Shown here one piece after another: positions 46,891-60,200 of a stretch of 64,000 nucleotides of DNA. The notes below the pieces were generated by a model. That model did not search any database. It had not been told where the DNA came from and was given only the letters and a program-made list of their open reading frames with translations. The stretch lies in assembly GCA_963669155.1 (NCBI GenBank), contig OZ022587.1:22524074-22588073 (forward strand), given 5' to 3'. The position numbers and the translations under genes were made by a program. This stretch comes from Arbacia lixula (Eukaryota > Echinodermata > Echinoidea > Arbacioida > Arbaciidae). Within the stretch, counting starts at the first letter, position 1, and each line of letters starts with the position of its first letter.

Positions 46891-48654
46891 CACACGTTTG
46901 AAAAATCTCAAAATCAAATGAGAGCACACGTTCTGAAAAGCTACCAAGAAGGATAAAAGGAATTTGTTTAAAGTGATTGTTTTTGAGAAAACATCATAAA
47001 ATCCTGTCATATGATTTGAATAGATAATTAGGTTTTCTTGTAAATGATGGAGGGTAACATCAAAGCGTTTATGTCCTTCTTGCTGAGGTAGCGTTTTGAG
47101 ATGGGATGCAAGGTGAATCCTGTTAATCACCATGGTAATTGGTCGATCTAGACTGTTGATACTTGTCCCTTTTTAATCAAATCAATGTTTACTATCAGTT
47201 TTGTTAGTATCTTATGCTCTATGTCAGAGCATATCTCACAGTATTATGACGGCTTTTCCTTCAAGTGGGAGCTGTTTCCAGTAATTTCTGATGTATTTGT
47301 GACGTTTTCTGTATAAGCCATGGTATCTTTTGTACATGATGGTCTTATGTAGCTCTCACATGATAGCCTCTGTATTTCCATATTGCGTTGCCCTAATCTG
47401 ATACTCTAGAATGAAACACTGTCTAAAATCAATATTTTTTGTAGTGAATATGGCAACAAATTTTTGCTCCAACTTGCATTTAAATCATAATTTGTGCACC
47501 TTTGTCTTTTAATATATATGCTGTACCACATAAAATAACAAAGTGATATTGTCATCTTACATAAGTCTCACTTGACTGACACATCTATGTTTTTGATATT
47601 GCCTAAATGTGCATTTCACATAGAGGATGCTAATGTTTCACTTAACATGTAATTTCAAACAAAATTTTTTGTTCCTGCTACTAAACCTGTTCTCATTTAT
47701 CTGACTGAAACTGAGAACAGTTTTAGTTGTGATGATGGTTCACGTACATTACATGTTTGATGAATATGAGGTACTTTATATAGAAAGTACTCGGGAAATA
47801 GTTTTGTAATTGATTTTTCTCAGAGGAAGAGAAGGTATAATATTGACACTCTTCAGGAAAGGCTGGTCTGATATACGCAAGCTTCTCCAGCCCTAGACAG
47901 GAAGGCAGGTATGAAAGGGTTTCATTTTAACTACGTCATTAAACATTCATTCTTCTGCTATGAAATGACGCTTGTGTTGAAATGTTCTCTCTTTGGAGAA
48001 CAACTCTTGAGAAGTCAACCCATTTTTAAGCATGACAGATGAGAGTTGTCTGAGATGGGATGTAACAGGACTGAGCGTGGAGAAGTTGTTTCAATGTGTT
48101 GGTACAGAGTGAATAGGCATCAGAGCTGGTCATTTTTCAGTAACTGACATGTACATACGTGTATAATGAAACAAGTGCTTTAATTATGCAACAATATGAT
48201 GTTGTGAAGGTCTAGTATTATGTGAATATATGATGAAAATCTGTGTGTACATATGTTGTAAATTGTTACTTATCTATTGTATTCTTGACCTTAAGGTGGT
48301 ATTTCTTTTCCAACTCAGACATCCGGGGCAGGTGTCGAGAGTTTTTAGCCATTAATGATGTCACATGTATTACACTCGGCCAGAATTTCTGTAGATATGT
48401 TGGTTATATATATTCCCCTTCTTATTGCGCAGATCAAGAGTTTATATTAATGCATAAGGAGACATGTTTTTCAGTGAATGCCATGTATCTGAAATAATTT
48501 TTCCTTTATGGTGATCATAAAATTGGTTATGATTTTGATATGCTACTAGTACTCGACTTGGACTGTATTTTTGTTTTTCTTTGATTTTTTTCCAGTGCTG
48601 TCTTGCTAACTGAGTTGTGTGTTCTCTGTAGACCTGGTCATCTCATAGGGCTTA

Positions 48655-48728
48655 CATTGACCATTGCATTGACCATTGCATTGACCGTTGCATTGACCAT
48701 TGCATTGACCATTGCATTGACCATTGTA
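48655..48728. repeat. 12-bp tandem repeat CATTGACCATTG
   Basis: About six units of TTGACCATTGCA with one CCGTTGCA variant. Confidence 0.9.
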
Positions 48729-48969
48729 TATGATGTAGTGTTTTCACAGGCCAAAGATTATCATGAGTTTAATGGGAGCAATCTCGGTTGAGACAGTTGA
48801 TGACCTCCGAGTGCATCTTTGCATGCAACAATTTGTTGCACGCTCAATTGTGTGAAAATATTACACCATGTTTGACATTTGGCACATGTACAAGTACACC
48901 CGTAACAACCCGGTGTGTGTGTGACGTCAATGAAATACTCTTCCCAAATCAATAGAGAAAGGCGAGGGC

Positions 48970-49021
48970 GTCATCTCTCCTGTTCTAATCAACAGTCGTT
49001 GATTAGACCAGGAGAGATGAC
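48970..49021. repeat. 24-bp inverted repeat hairpin
   Basis: The arms 48970-48993 and 48998-49021 (GTCATCTCTCCTG-x-TCTAATCAAC) pair with one mismatch that would be a G-U wobble in one strand's RNA, around a 4-base loop AGTC. Partial pairing extends outward (GCGAGGGC against CTCTCGAC). Confidence 0.8.
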
Positions 49022-50249
49022 TCTCGACTTGGATAGGAATGCAATATATGTTGAATGTGAGGTCCACATTGTAAAGTAGTGTTGTCACAAGGGAGGTGTT
49101 GTCGATGAGGTTCGGCAGGACAGGGCTGTATCGTCACATTCAGAAATAATCACGAGGGAGAGAGAACATACCTTCTGAGTGATTTGCAAGTCAAGCCTGT
49201 CATGGTTATAGGAGAGGTCCTATAATTTGTGGCTGTCATGTGATTAATGAAGAAAATTGAAAGCTTTAGATGCAGGCATTTGGAGCTTAGTGTAGGAGAC
49301 AAAGTGGTTTAATTTGTAGTCTGTTTATTGAAATGTATACAACAATTATGTTTATTAGGAAAGCATACATATTTTGCTTCCTCACAAGTTGTATTATGTT
49401 TGACTGCCCAAATTTCATACTAGTTTTTTAAGTTGTGAACATATGAGTAAATTATATTCACCTGTAAAGCTGTATCAAGTTACTAGTCATATACAAGTAC
49501 AAGATGCATAAAAGAGAAATGATTGTACTCTTTAACGGGCTGTATTAATTTTTCTTTGAACCATTTTTATTTAATCATTTTGTGTAATGTTTGTATAAAA
49601 ATTGTGGAAGACACTTGTTTTAAGATATTGTCAAGCTAGATTCTACCATAATATCTGTAAATTTTTCGGAGTGCATTTATATTGTATTTATGCCTCACGT
49701 GCACAATTGTATAAATTGCGTACATATGCGAGGAGAAAAAAGTGTCTGGGAAAGGCATTTGGTAAAGCTAGTTCTCTCAAGCTATAGGCAGATCAGATGA
49801 ACAGATAATTATGGTCCTGCTTTGAATTCAGGCAGATTTTAATCTTCAAAAGCAACATCCTTGTATATTTTCATTTTCCTCATCACGTTCAGAGCTTAGC
49901 TTTTGAGTTTATGAATTGCTTACTTATATTTTTGTGTATATACAAATAGGTTGCCAATTTTGATTTGGCCTTAGGTCGGAAGAAATAGTGATGGTTCATG
50001 TGAGCTTATCCAGATAATAAGATGGAAACCACTACCGCTTTGTTTGTTTCTTGTCGTAGAATGCGTTTATTTACATTTTATGGATACCAAAAGAGAAGAC
50101 ATTTTGTATTCAGCAATAGGCATATATATATACCCTCCTGCATACATTCTGACAGGCTTATCATTATGTACACCGCCTTGTGAATCTACGTGACTCAAGT
50201 GAAAATTGGGTCTGATTCCCTGATGCAAATAAAACACACATTGTTTATG

Positions 50250-50600
50250 ACAACTACCCCCACGATGACTATCGCCTACCCTCCCTGACGACTACCCCCT
50301 ATGACTCCCCCGCCCTCCACGATGACTACCAACTACCCCCTGACGACTACCCCCATGGCAACTACCTTCCATGACGACCACCCCCAATTACAACTAACCC
50401 CATGACTAACCCCATGACTAATCCCCATGATGACTTACCCCATGACTAACCTCCATGACGACTACTCCCAATATGACAACTACCCCCCATGACTATCCTC
50501 CATAATGACCACCCCACTACGACTTTCCCCCCATAACTAACCCACGTGACGACTAACCCCTGATGACCACCCCCAATGAAACCCCTCCCCCATGACAACT
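50250..50600. repeat. Degenerate CATGACGACTACCCCC minisatellite
   Basis: About 20 units of 12-20 bases combining ATGACGACTA and CCCCC, strongly variable. Confidence 0.75.
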
Positions 50601-50621
50601 ACCAGGTTGTCAGGTTGGAAG

Positions 50622-50776
50622 TTTGTCAGGTTGGAAGTGAGGGGGGAGGGGGAGACAATTGCTATGAAACCAGTTTCATAGGCAGTAGTATTGTTGGAAG
50701 GTTGTCAGGTTGGAAGTGAGGGGGGAGGGGGAGACAATTGCTATGAAACCAGTTTCATAGGCAGTAGTATTGCGAG
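50622..50776. repeat. 79-bp perfect tandem duplication with G-rich core
   Basis: TTGTCAGGTTGGAAGTGAGG, GGGGAGGGGGAGACAATTGC and GAAACCAGTTTCATAGGCAG occur twice, offset by 79 bases. The GAAACCAGTTTC core is itself palindromic. Confidence 0.9.
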
Positions 50777-51250
50777 TACTATTTGTAGTTTCTAGCTTCA
50801 TGGGGGGTGGTTGTCATGGGGATTAATGGGGGGGGGGGGGGGTGATATCCGGGGGAGGTATCGTCCTACAGCCATATATATATTGATATATTCTCTTGCA
50901 AGAGAACTATCTTTTTGGATATATAAATACATTTATACATCTCATTGTAGCAGAAAGATGAAATGTTTTCAAACATGTTTGATAAATTTGGGTCATTGAT
51001 CAACTCACCTCATATTTTTGTTCAATAATCTGTAGTTCTAAAGCTAACTTGTGCAGTCAAGTTTGTTCATCTTCCATGCACAGTGTACTACATATATGAT
51101 TTCATCTTGTGTCGATTGTTTTTGTTTTCACTTCACAAGAGGATGCCTGCCGGATTAAGAGAACTATGAATAAAAAAAAGTACTGTTAATTCAAACTGAG
51201 TCTGGGCTGCCGTCTGCCTCTGTCTGTCATTCACAAAGTGTTGGTGTCAA

Positions 51251-51308
51251 AGTTGTTACCTTGTGGTGGTGGTTGTTGTGGTTGTGATTGTGGTTGTGAT
51301 TGTGATTA
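51251..51308. repeat. GTGGTT/GTGATT simple repeat
   Basis: GGTGGTGGTTGTTGTGGTTG followed by TGATTGTGG units, directly before a MITE copy. Confidence 0.85.
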
Positions 51309-51310
51309 GG

Positions 51311-51422
51311 GGGGCCCCATTGCATAAAACTTAGTAATGGTAACTCTGTCATGGTAACACTGGTCAACAGCCAATCAAATTCAGAGTTTCCATCAATGGT
51401 AAGTTTTATACAACAGAGCCCC
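51311..51422. repeat. Foldback MITE, TTGCATAAA family (short copy)
   Basis: GGGGCCCCATTGCATAAAAC to TTTTATACAACAGAGCCCC, missing the central 45 bases of full copies. Confidence 0.75.
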
Positions 51423-51429
51423 ACAGTCA

Positions 51430-51564
51430 TTGTACATGTATCTTAATATCAAAGGTAACTACCATGGTAACAGCCAATGAGCCCTCGTTAATGTATCCGT
51501 TGCTATGGTAGTTTCCATTGATGATAAGTTACAATAATCAAAAACCTATATGCAACATGTCCCA
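51430..51564. repeat. Diverged TTGCATAAA-type MITE subfamily
   Basis: Contains GGTAACAGCCAATGAGCCCT and ATGCAACATGTCCCAGG, as at 43757-43898. Confidence 0.6.
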
Positions 51565-51721
51565 GGGCCCCGTTGCATAAAACTTACCAATGATGGTATC
51601 TGTCATCAATGGTTACTACCGTGGTAACACCGCTCGACAGCCAATCAAATTCAAGGTTACCATAAAAATTGCCATTGGTAGCAAAGTTACCATCAATGGT
51701 AAGTTTTATGCAACAGGTCCC
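51565..51721. repeat. Foldback MITE, TTGCATAAA family
   Basis: GGGCCCCGTTGCATAAAAC to TTTTATGCAACAGGTCCC; inverted relative to the 3884 copy. Confidence 0.85.
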
Positions 51722-51821
51722 ATTTTTGTTTGATATCAGGTTAACATAAAAGAATAATTGGCATATACTGATTTATTATTTGGGACAAGGTTTTCAAGGT
51801 TTCCTTTAGCAACATATGCCA

Positions 51822-51973
51822 GGGCCCCATTGCATAAAACTTACCAATGATGGTATCTGTCATCAATGGTAACTACCATGGTAACATTGCTCAACAGCCA
51901 ATCAAACTCAAGGTTTCCATTGAAGTTGCCATTGATAGCAAAGTTACCATTAATGGTAAGTTTTATGCAACAG
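51822..51973. repeat. Foldback MITE, TTGCATAAA family
   Basis: GGGCCCCATTGCATAAAAC to TTTTATGCAACAG; the right end stops short of GGGCCC and continues with a duplicated TGTGCAACAG. Confidence 0.8.
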
Positions 51974-54900
51974 TGTGCAACAGTGTGTTGTCCAAAAGCT
52001 CTAAGATTAGCTATAAGAGAGCCACACTCAACATCCACTCTCTTGAAGAAAAAGAAGAAAATTCTATGTCACTTACACATCACATGCAAGACTCGACAAG
52101 ACTATGATTTCAAATTTTTAGCCAAGGCATTCAAAAGCTTTAATTTATATGGCACAAAATAAGGAAATAGTGAAATCATAACGCAATTAAAACAATATGA
52201 CTGAAAGGTCCTGAACTCAAGAACAGCAGTGAATATTTCTTTGGAACAATTGGGTGAATTGAGCCAACACATTTCATCAAAATTTTGACTAGGAATCTAA
52301 AATAGCTGAATGCAGAATACGAAGTTGAGCTCTACAGACTAGGATAGGCCTGTGGTAAGGCAAATACATGCTTACATCACTTGGAACATTTGAAGTACTG
52401 TCACAATATGTTACTAAATTCGTCATCAACACATACAATACAAACAGTACATGGCTTCTTTTAAGTACTCAGAAAACAAATCAAATTGTCACATATTAAT
52501 TAATCATGGTTTTTACTTGTAATGTGTTTGTACTACCTTTTGTCAAAAGTTCCACTAATTAAGGTTATGTGCTTATATGCATTTTGTTGCTGAATGGAGT
52601 GAAAGTGGACAAGTTTCAGTCAGATAAATTGATAGAAAAATTATATTGATTCTATCTGTACAGCGAAGTGAATATGTGGGACTGCATACGTGATCTGCTT
52701 AATGAGTGATTGAAGGTGGGTAGTGAATAGCTATTTTTTATCACACACGTTCAAATGAGGATGGAAGACCTACTAATCGCTATCGTGTGAAGCTAGTGTT
52801 CTCAATTCATCTTGATTGGTGTCAAACTGGTGTTGGGCTTTCAAACGATCACATTTCGTAAATGTGCATTATGAAGTGTGACCACAAAATATGTGTGAAA
52901 TTGACCTTCCTGTCCCAAAGTAATCTGTATCTATCTCCTACCTGGTATATAAGTGCTTTGTACACATTTGAAGTTAAGACATGAAAATGGGCGAACTGGT
53001 TTAATGATAGAAGACTTGACTCTACTCCTGTATACTAGGGGGGACATATTGACCTGGTTTTGCGCAACTGACGTACCACAAACTACAGATATCGCACGCG
53101 ACACATGATACGTAGACACAAAACCACTCATCTTGCACTTACATAACTTACAGTGCCTTGGCCTATCAGACCATGGATTCAACCAGGTTTGGGTATGTCT
53201 AGTCCAACTGCCTACAAACCTGGCAGCCTGTTCTCACTGCTGAAGAAGCATGTCCACACTGCTGAACATGGGGTCACACCAGAGTGACATGACAGGTGCT
53301 CAACAAGTAACACGAAAGATCAAACACGGTGCATCAAATCCACAAGTGAAAAAAAGCAGAGGAACATGGTCCAAGGACCACACTACATATCAGCCTAGTC
53401 ATATATAACATCTTGCCTTTCATTTTTTAAATATCGTAAAAATATCTTGAAAACGCATTTTCTTCAACAGAGACAAGCATACTCTTATTAAAACAGTTAA
53501 ACACTTTTATACATCTTTCTGTCAATATAGATACATAATTTGTCTTTCCTCAACGTAAACAACATTGGAAAAAGCAGACGAAAATACAGGCAATAATAAT
53601 ATGATATATATCCTTTCATCCTTTGACTTTCAAAGGGAAATATACACGTTTCCTTGAACGAATATGTACACATCGTTGACAACAAGAGGAGACTGCTCCC
53701 CAGTATTCTAGGTTGGAAAGAACCATTTACAATCCTTGACTACTGTACACAATCCTCCCTCTCATTTGGCAGCTTTTTGGGCAGAATTTACAGGCTTTCA
53801 CAATAAAGTTAATCTCTTATTTAAGCAATTTGTACAGCTATTTGAAAACAACATGAATGAGGTTTTCAACTTGTCTCATGCATGTCTAATATTGGGGCTG
53901 CTCTCAAGAAGACTACGATCATCTCGAGTCAAGTATGATAGCTTCCTACCACTAGTGCAAAATCATCACTCTCATCTCAATTTTCTACCTGCAAGATTCT
54001 AATCTCTGTTCTGATTATTGATTCTCACCTACAAAAAAAAATTAATAAACAAAAAATAATGTACTTTAATATCAATTATCTGTCTGCTGAATGCATGACT
54101 CATGTTTTTTTAATATTTCCCTTGTGTCTATGAAAATGCCGCTCTATATAATTTCATATTTTACCAAGCAAAAATGAAACTAGCAGTCTATATTTATCCT
54201 TGAAGGGTTAAAATGAGGTGCGGATCTCAGTTTACAAGATATATGATACAATCGTACGTATTTTGCAGGTCTGAAAAGTCATAAATTGAATAAGAGGGTG
54301 AGTAAATGTTTAAGTACTGGATTTAGAAATATATAGAATATTTCATGGAATGATGTGAGAACTTGTGTGATGTGAGACCACATGAGCTAAAGTTAGATTC
54401 AATTTGGCAACATTTCATAAAGGTCAGTTTCATACCTTAAATCTGACATTTATTTCTTTCTAAATTGACATGGAGTAAAAAATACCATTTAGAGAAGGGA
54501 TGTGATCTACACTTTTCCAACGTGTTGCCAATTTGAATATTTTAATGATCACTGATTTTGAATTCCCTTAAAAAATTGTTACATAGGTGATTCATATCAT
54601 CAAAGACAAACAAAATGTATTCTCTTTCATTTAATACATACATGTATAAATGAAGACAAATAGAAATTGATGCTCTTTTCTTTGATGCATAATTCATCTT
54701 TGTTATACTTGATATGAAAAGGTAAAGCTCCAAACCACATACATGTGGGGCCTTGATGTGAAAGGGATAATTTAACAACCATTCATGCCACAAATGAACA
54801 GACACGAATTCAGATTAGGCTGAAAAATTAACAGCATGTACTTCAGAAAATTAGAAATGTACTTTTCTTGCTAGTATTGATGTTTACATAGTACTGTCCA

Positions 54901-55269
54901 TGTAAGATTATGGTGCAAACTGCTTCAATAATTATTTTTCTTTGACAGAGGTTAGAAGGAGGAACTATCATGCCTTTAAGATAACTTAAAATTGGTTGGT
55001 ATGGAATTCAGACATTTATCTAAGACTTTGTGCGTGCGTGCAGTCGACTGGTATGCCTCCGCCCTTCTACGCAGACACTGAAATATTGCCAAAATCTTGA
55101 ATATTTAGTAAAATTTCATCCCCACATGCATGGAAAACTTCGAGAGACCAGTCATATTATCATCATTATAGCACATTTGGTGATACATTTATTTGGCCAA
55201 ATGAGGTACCAGCACTAATCTGCACATGGCAACCATGCAATGGCTTATTGTCCTATTATATATCTTCGA

Positions 55270-55515
55270 ATTATGTTTGGTGAAGTTTGGTTTAATATTT
55301 CTTGAGGCCTTGACCTTGACCTGTGACCTTTGACTGATATGACCCCAAATCTACCCTGCTATATACTACTACAGGGTATCATTGAACCAAGTTTGATGAA
55401 ATTTGGTCAATTATTTTAGAGTTTTCGCGTAAAATAGATCCAGACAGACGGACAGACAGACGGACAACCCGGAAACAAAAATGCGATCCAGCATCTTCTG
55501 TGCCGTGGCATAAAA
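55270..55515. repeat. Dispersed repeat with GACAGACGGACAGACAGACG
   Basis: TTGACCTTGACCTGTGACCT, CAAGTTTGATGAAATTTGG and the GACAGACGG run followed by CGATCCAGCATCTTCTG. Resembles an invertebrate interspersed repeat 3' end; family not identified. Confidence 0.5.
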
Positions 55516-56129
55516 ACACACATTATGTTAAGGAAAGACATCAATAGACTTTTCATAATCTGTCTTTGTTTCGTCTTTGGACAAATCAATTTGAGAATGG
55601 TATTCAGATACTCATTTCCCCTAAAATACTACCACTATCGGGTCTAAAAATACCAGTATATTTAACATGCACAATTAAAATTAGCATCATTAACATAAAA
55701 AACAACATATCGAGAATTCCTTGCATGATAATCAAATCAAACATTTGAAAGTGAATAAACAAAGTGAAAACTGACATTAATATTTTGGGCAAGCAAACAA
55801 TAAAAGGAAGTTCAATCTATACATTTCATATTCCAGTCTCCTTCTTCATTTGTAGTCTTGATCTTCCTAACCCCGTTCATATACGCCACCTATCCACAAA
55901 ATAGGTGCAATATTTGCGGCTATTTTTGCCAATGAATTGCTGAAGATTTACCGATAGCTGCCTATATTGACAGAAGTCACTCAAATAATGCGGTATTTGC
56001 TATCTCCTTTTTTCCTGTCTATTTTGTGGTTTGAGACCTTGTAAAAAATACAGCTATAGTGTAGAAAGTGAATCTTGTAAATTGCGTCCATCGTGTCCAG
56101 AATAACACAATTCATACTTTTTTAAGTAA

Positions 56130-56219
56130 GATTTTTGTCTGACTTGTTTTTTCGTTTATTTACAGGATGGAGCACGCTATCCTTACTACTGGGTGTATGC
56201 CTAAAATTTCTTTGTAAAT
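56130..56219 (+). repeat. SINE fragment
   Basis: GATTTTTGTCTGACTTGTTT through GGATGGAGCACGCTATCCTT and CTAAAATTTCTTTGTAAATT is the tRNA-unrelated 3' part of the SINE at 8711-9449, without the tRNA-like head. Confidence 0.8.
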
Positions 56220-56883
56220 TAATCATACTTTTTTGTGTGTATATTGTTTTTAGAGGCTCACTATACTTTCTTACCGACCTGCATTGGTATTATCATGATT
56301 ATGGTATTATCATGATTATGGTATCATGATTATGGCATATGAACGGGGTTATAGATTGATGACAAAGCCTGGAGACTCTTCTACACGAGTCTTTCTGTGT
56401 CGGTGATGATCTCCAAGACTTTTCTTGGTGACCGCTGTCAGTAGGTTCGGGTCACTGAATATCTACTGCCCTCTAGAGGCCAGGAACGGCTCGTCGCCAT
56501 CCCATCCACCGCTTAGCGTGCTGCAAGTGTCGGCTCATCGGTATCAATAACACAGAACCGACCAAGATGTTACCCCATGTCTCTTTTCACTCAGTAATCA
56601 TCAAGCATCCATTAAACGCATCGGTCTTTTGCCGTTAGAGGGGGAACCTCCGATGACTCTGTTTCGTTTCCCTCCCATCACGCTGCTCCGCCAGACTGAT
56701 AAAGTAGGATAAAACCAGCAGAATCAATCTGCCAATCAATAACTAAAATATATAACTCTGATTCCAAACAAATTTCAGTCATGGTCTCTTTAATACAGTA
56801 CAGAAGTCCTTGAACGCCCGGTGGCATTCTGCTCTCGCAGGTCGCACAGATGAGTGTCCTTGCTGGAGAGAGGGAAGGGCAGG

Positions 56884-57209
56884 CTATGAGTGGAAGTTTT
56901 CTTCCTCTTCGTGCGCAAACGCCATGGGATTCGCAGTGACCGTAAGACCCAGGTCGTTTGTGTCGCGAAGAAAGAGGTTGTCGTGGGAGGGGGGTGGCGC
57001 TGCCCGTCGCTTGTTCTTGTTGAGCGAGTCCTGCTGGCTTCCTTCGCTGCCCGACGAGGGCGGGGCAGGCAGGGACCGCTGCTGTGGCTGTTGTTGTTGT
57101 TGTTGCGCTGGTTGCGGGGCTTGTTGTTGGTGGTAGTTGTAGGAGTCTGTGGTTGGTACCCTGTGTTGTTGCGGAGGTTGGGCGAAGAGTGAGGTGGGGA
57201 CGGCTGGAC
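56884..57209 (-). CDS. robo: Robo last coding exon: Gln/Pro-rich C-terminus
   Basis: On the - strand the acceptor is TATTTTACCAG, phase 1 in, and TAG is at 56886-56884. The correct frame reads GPAVPTSLFAQPPQQHRVPT, TDSYNYHQQQAPQPAQQQQQ, PQQRSLPAPPSSGSEGSQQD and ends with NPMAFAHEEEENFHS. The other two frames are open longer and begin with Met, but do not fit the upstream phase. The block SLNKNKRRAAPPPSHDNLFL resembles the basic-proline segments of Robo tails. Confidence 0.8.
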
Positions 57210-60200
57210 CTGGTAAAATACAAAGTAAGGAGTCAACTTGTTACACCATTCAGGACCAAGTATCACAAACATGTGTTTTGTTGCTGTAACTTTTGATATC
57301 AACTAATAGACATAATCAAATATGCATCACATGAAAGAGCATACATTTCTGCACAAGATGAATCCATTTGGGGATTTAGTGATATGTACTACCCTCGTAA
57401 TGATTTTTCATAACAATATAAAAGTAAAATTATCACTAAATCTTCAAATTGGCAATGTGCTGAAAAGGGTTAAAATCTCACTCCAAATTGGCACGAATGT
57501 GACATTTTGTTAATGGTGTGTAATACATTGATGGAAAACAATCTGATTTAAGAAAACAAGCTTTACCAGTCTTAAAACTTAAAACCATTATAATTTTGCT
57601 CTATAAAGGTCTATATTGTGAATGAAATGATGCTTACCTTTTCTACTGTTCGGTGTTGTTCTCCTTGTTTTCGTTGAACCATTTCCCATGTGATCCCCCA
57701 TGTCTAAATCCCGACCAACTGTAAAAGAATAAAACATCATAAATGAAATAAACATAAATACATAAAAAAATACATAAAAATAAACAATTTTTTTTAAAAA
57801 AGATTACAACCATTCAAAATATTTAACATTTGACATGTCAATTTATCAAATGAATGAGTGAGCCCATTATGGAGTAGACTGGTAATTTATCTCATTATAT
57901 CATTTAAAGATTGTTAGTTAAAATATTTGCTACCGAAGTTGTGTAGAACAGTGATTATTTCCTGTCATATAGATGTGTATTTAGTCACCACATGTTTAAA
58001 TGAAGGTTTGTTGAGCTGGGCATTTACTTTAATCATTCAGTTTGCAGCCAAACCATTTGAAAATTCATTTACATAAAAATCTGAATAAAGTTATGCTTTG
58101 TTTAGCCTGTGTCAATTACAACACAGTGTATTGCCTATGTGGCTGACAGATTTAACCCCCTAGGTACTATATGTCATGAGGAGATTGTTGACTTAAAGCA
58201 TAGTGAATGAGCCCATGGTAATGAGAGAGTTCAACCTTGAGCTGCTTGTACCTTTGGTGAAGTCTGAGGGTGGTGAACTAACGACGGCAATGCCTGCGTT
58301 CTGAGCGGCCGCTGTCACCGCCGCGGCAAAGTCTGTCTCGGCGCAGAATGAACCGTCTGAGCTGCAGCTGGTGGCGCTGTTGCGATTGCTGCCTCCTGTA
58401 CTGCTGCCGTTCATCGACGCCCACGACGCCAACATAGACCCTAGAGGGCAGCACACAGGGATGGAGAAAAACATTGATTTTAAATTCATGACGTCCAATC
58501 ACCATAACCTCACCAATAACCTCACCAATTACAATGCAATTACATTCTAGTCATTGGAGCTAGCACAGACTACGGCCCCGTATTATAAAAATTTACGATT
58601 GAACGCAAGTTCGCTTGCGTTTGATATAAATCGTATACTCTGTACACTTGAGATAAGGATTCGGACTAGCCATCGATTCAGACCAATTGCAACTCTTTAC
58701 ATGATGGGGCCTGGGCCTAGGCCAGGCAAACCCCTTCAAATGATAAGACTGCTGATTTGTAAATTATGCTTTTACTTAGAGTTAGAGTTGGACCCTTTTG
58801 ATTTTTTGTTTAACCTCTTAGACGAGCACAATACATAAAACATGGTAGAATTGTTTCTTCCATCCAAATTTTCTTTGAATTTGAAACAAGAGAGCAGATC
58901 TATATCTCATGCAGAATGCACGGACACTGGCTTTGCTTGCATTATGCATCATCAATACCACAAATATCATACACACCTGTACAATTACTAGATGTTTCTA
59001 AGTCTGTTTCTAAATCGTCTGGTATTAGTTTGGATGACTGGTCTGGTATACCTATGAAGAAAATAAATGATAAAAAACAAAAATGCACATTACTTTCAAA
59101 AGTGGTAGAAGAAAAAGAAGTCAGAATAGACAAAAAAGATGGTCTAATTGTAAATCATCCATTTCTACATTAGTTTGATTGGCAGGTGACCTGCACTCCA
59201 TAATCATATTTAGTGGAAAATAATGGTCTTGTGTTAAAGCATCCTTTTTGTAAAGGCTGCATTGAACAGAAAATGTATTTTTTGTGCCAGTCAGTATTGC
59301 AGTTCTAATAATTACAGTTCTGATAATTAGTTTTTATAGTTGTTAAGTTGTTATAGCCGTCACTAAACTTGTGATTATTATAGTCATTGCAGTCATTTTC
59401 TCAACGTGGTCCTACTGTGCAATGTAGATCACTTTCTTCTGAGCTGTGCGCTTAAAATCCTTTATTTAGTATGAGACTTCACTCCTTCATTCTTCTTCCA
59501 TGGGTAGCTGCTGGCCTCATGGTATCCAAGATACAGAGGAACCTGTCTATAGTGGTCACCCAAGGGAAACACAAATTGTGGCCTTTATAGACAGGTGGCT
59601 GCTATAAACAGGTTATTTAACACGTGAGTTCTCTCCGGGGGAATCATTTTAGTGGCCACTATAGACAGGTTGGCTGCTATAGAGAGGTGGCCACTAAGAC
59701 AGGTCTGCTGCCATCATAGAAGGAGTAGGAAAAGAGTAGGAAAAGTAAAAAGGAAAAGGAGAAGCAGGAGCAAGATATTGAGGAGAGGAGAGGAGAGGGG
59801 AGGAGAGGGGTGACGGGGTGGAACTCACCTGGGTTGGGTCCTATCCTTGGTAGCATTGGAGCATTCTCCTCGTTGTCAGACATGGCTTCACTCTGTGACA
59901 TCAGGTCATCGTTAAACTCTAGCAGCTCCCTGCCAAGCTGCTCATGCCTTGGATCCTCAAACACCTGATGGGGGGCAAGGGGCTGCCCCATGGCTACGCC
60001 CCCAGGTACCCCCACAACGCCCCCTCCCATGGGGTATAGCTGGCCGTTCATGAGTGCCCCTGGCCGGTGGGGGTGCGGGTGGGGGTGGTGCGCCGGGGGC
60101 AGGGTGGTGGTGTGCGGGGGTTGGTCCTCACCCCGTGACACCACGGGAAGGGTATGTGGAAGCCCGTTGGTGGCAGGTTGGAGGTGCGTGTAGGGGTAGC

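Larger units (their letters stand above)
45746..51174 (+). other. ARHGEF11/12: Probable 3' UTR and downstream region of the RhoGEF gene
   Basis: No coding frame is supported. AATAAA occurs at 50228-50233 and at 51169-51174. The second is followed by T/G-rich sequence (CTCTGTCTGTC, GTGGTGGTGGTTGTTGTGG) typical of downstream cleavage elements. If used, the 3' UTR would be about 5.4 kb and would include the repeats and hairpin listed here. Extent uncertain. Confidence 0.4.
51175..56883. other. Intergenic DNA and Robo 3' flank
   Basis: No coding exon was recognised. The left part holds four MITE copies (51311-51973). 51974-55260 appears unique and AT-rich, with - strand AATAAA (as TTTATT) at 51772-51777, 54449-54454 and 55188-55193. 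A dispersed repeat occupies about 55270-55515 and a SINE fragment 56130-56219. The Robo 3' UTR must lie in the right part but its end cannot be fixed. Confidence 0.5.

Noticed and set aside
56678-57302. Two - strand frames of 170-181 codons over the last Robo exon
   Set aside because: They are out of phase with the six upstream Robo exons and run into the intron. The phase-consistent frame gives a Robo-like tail and stops at 56884.
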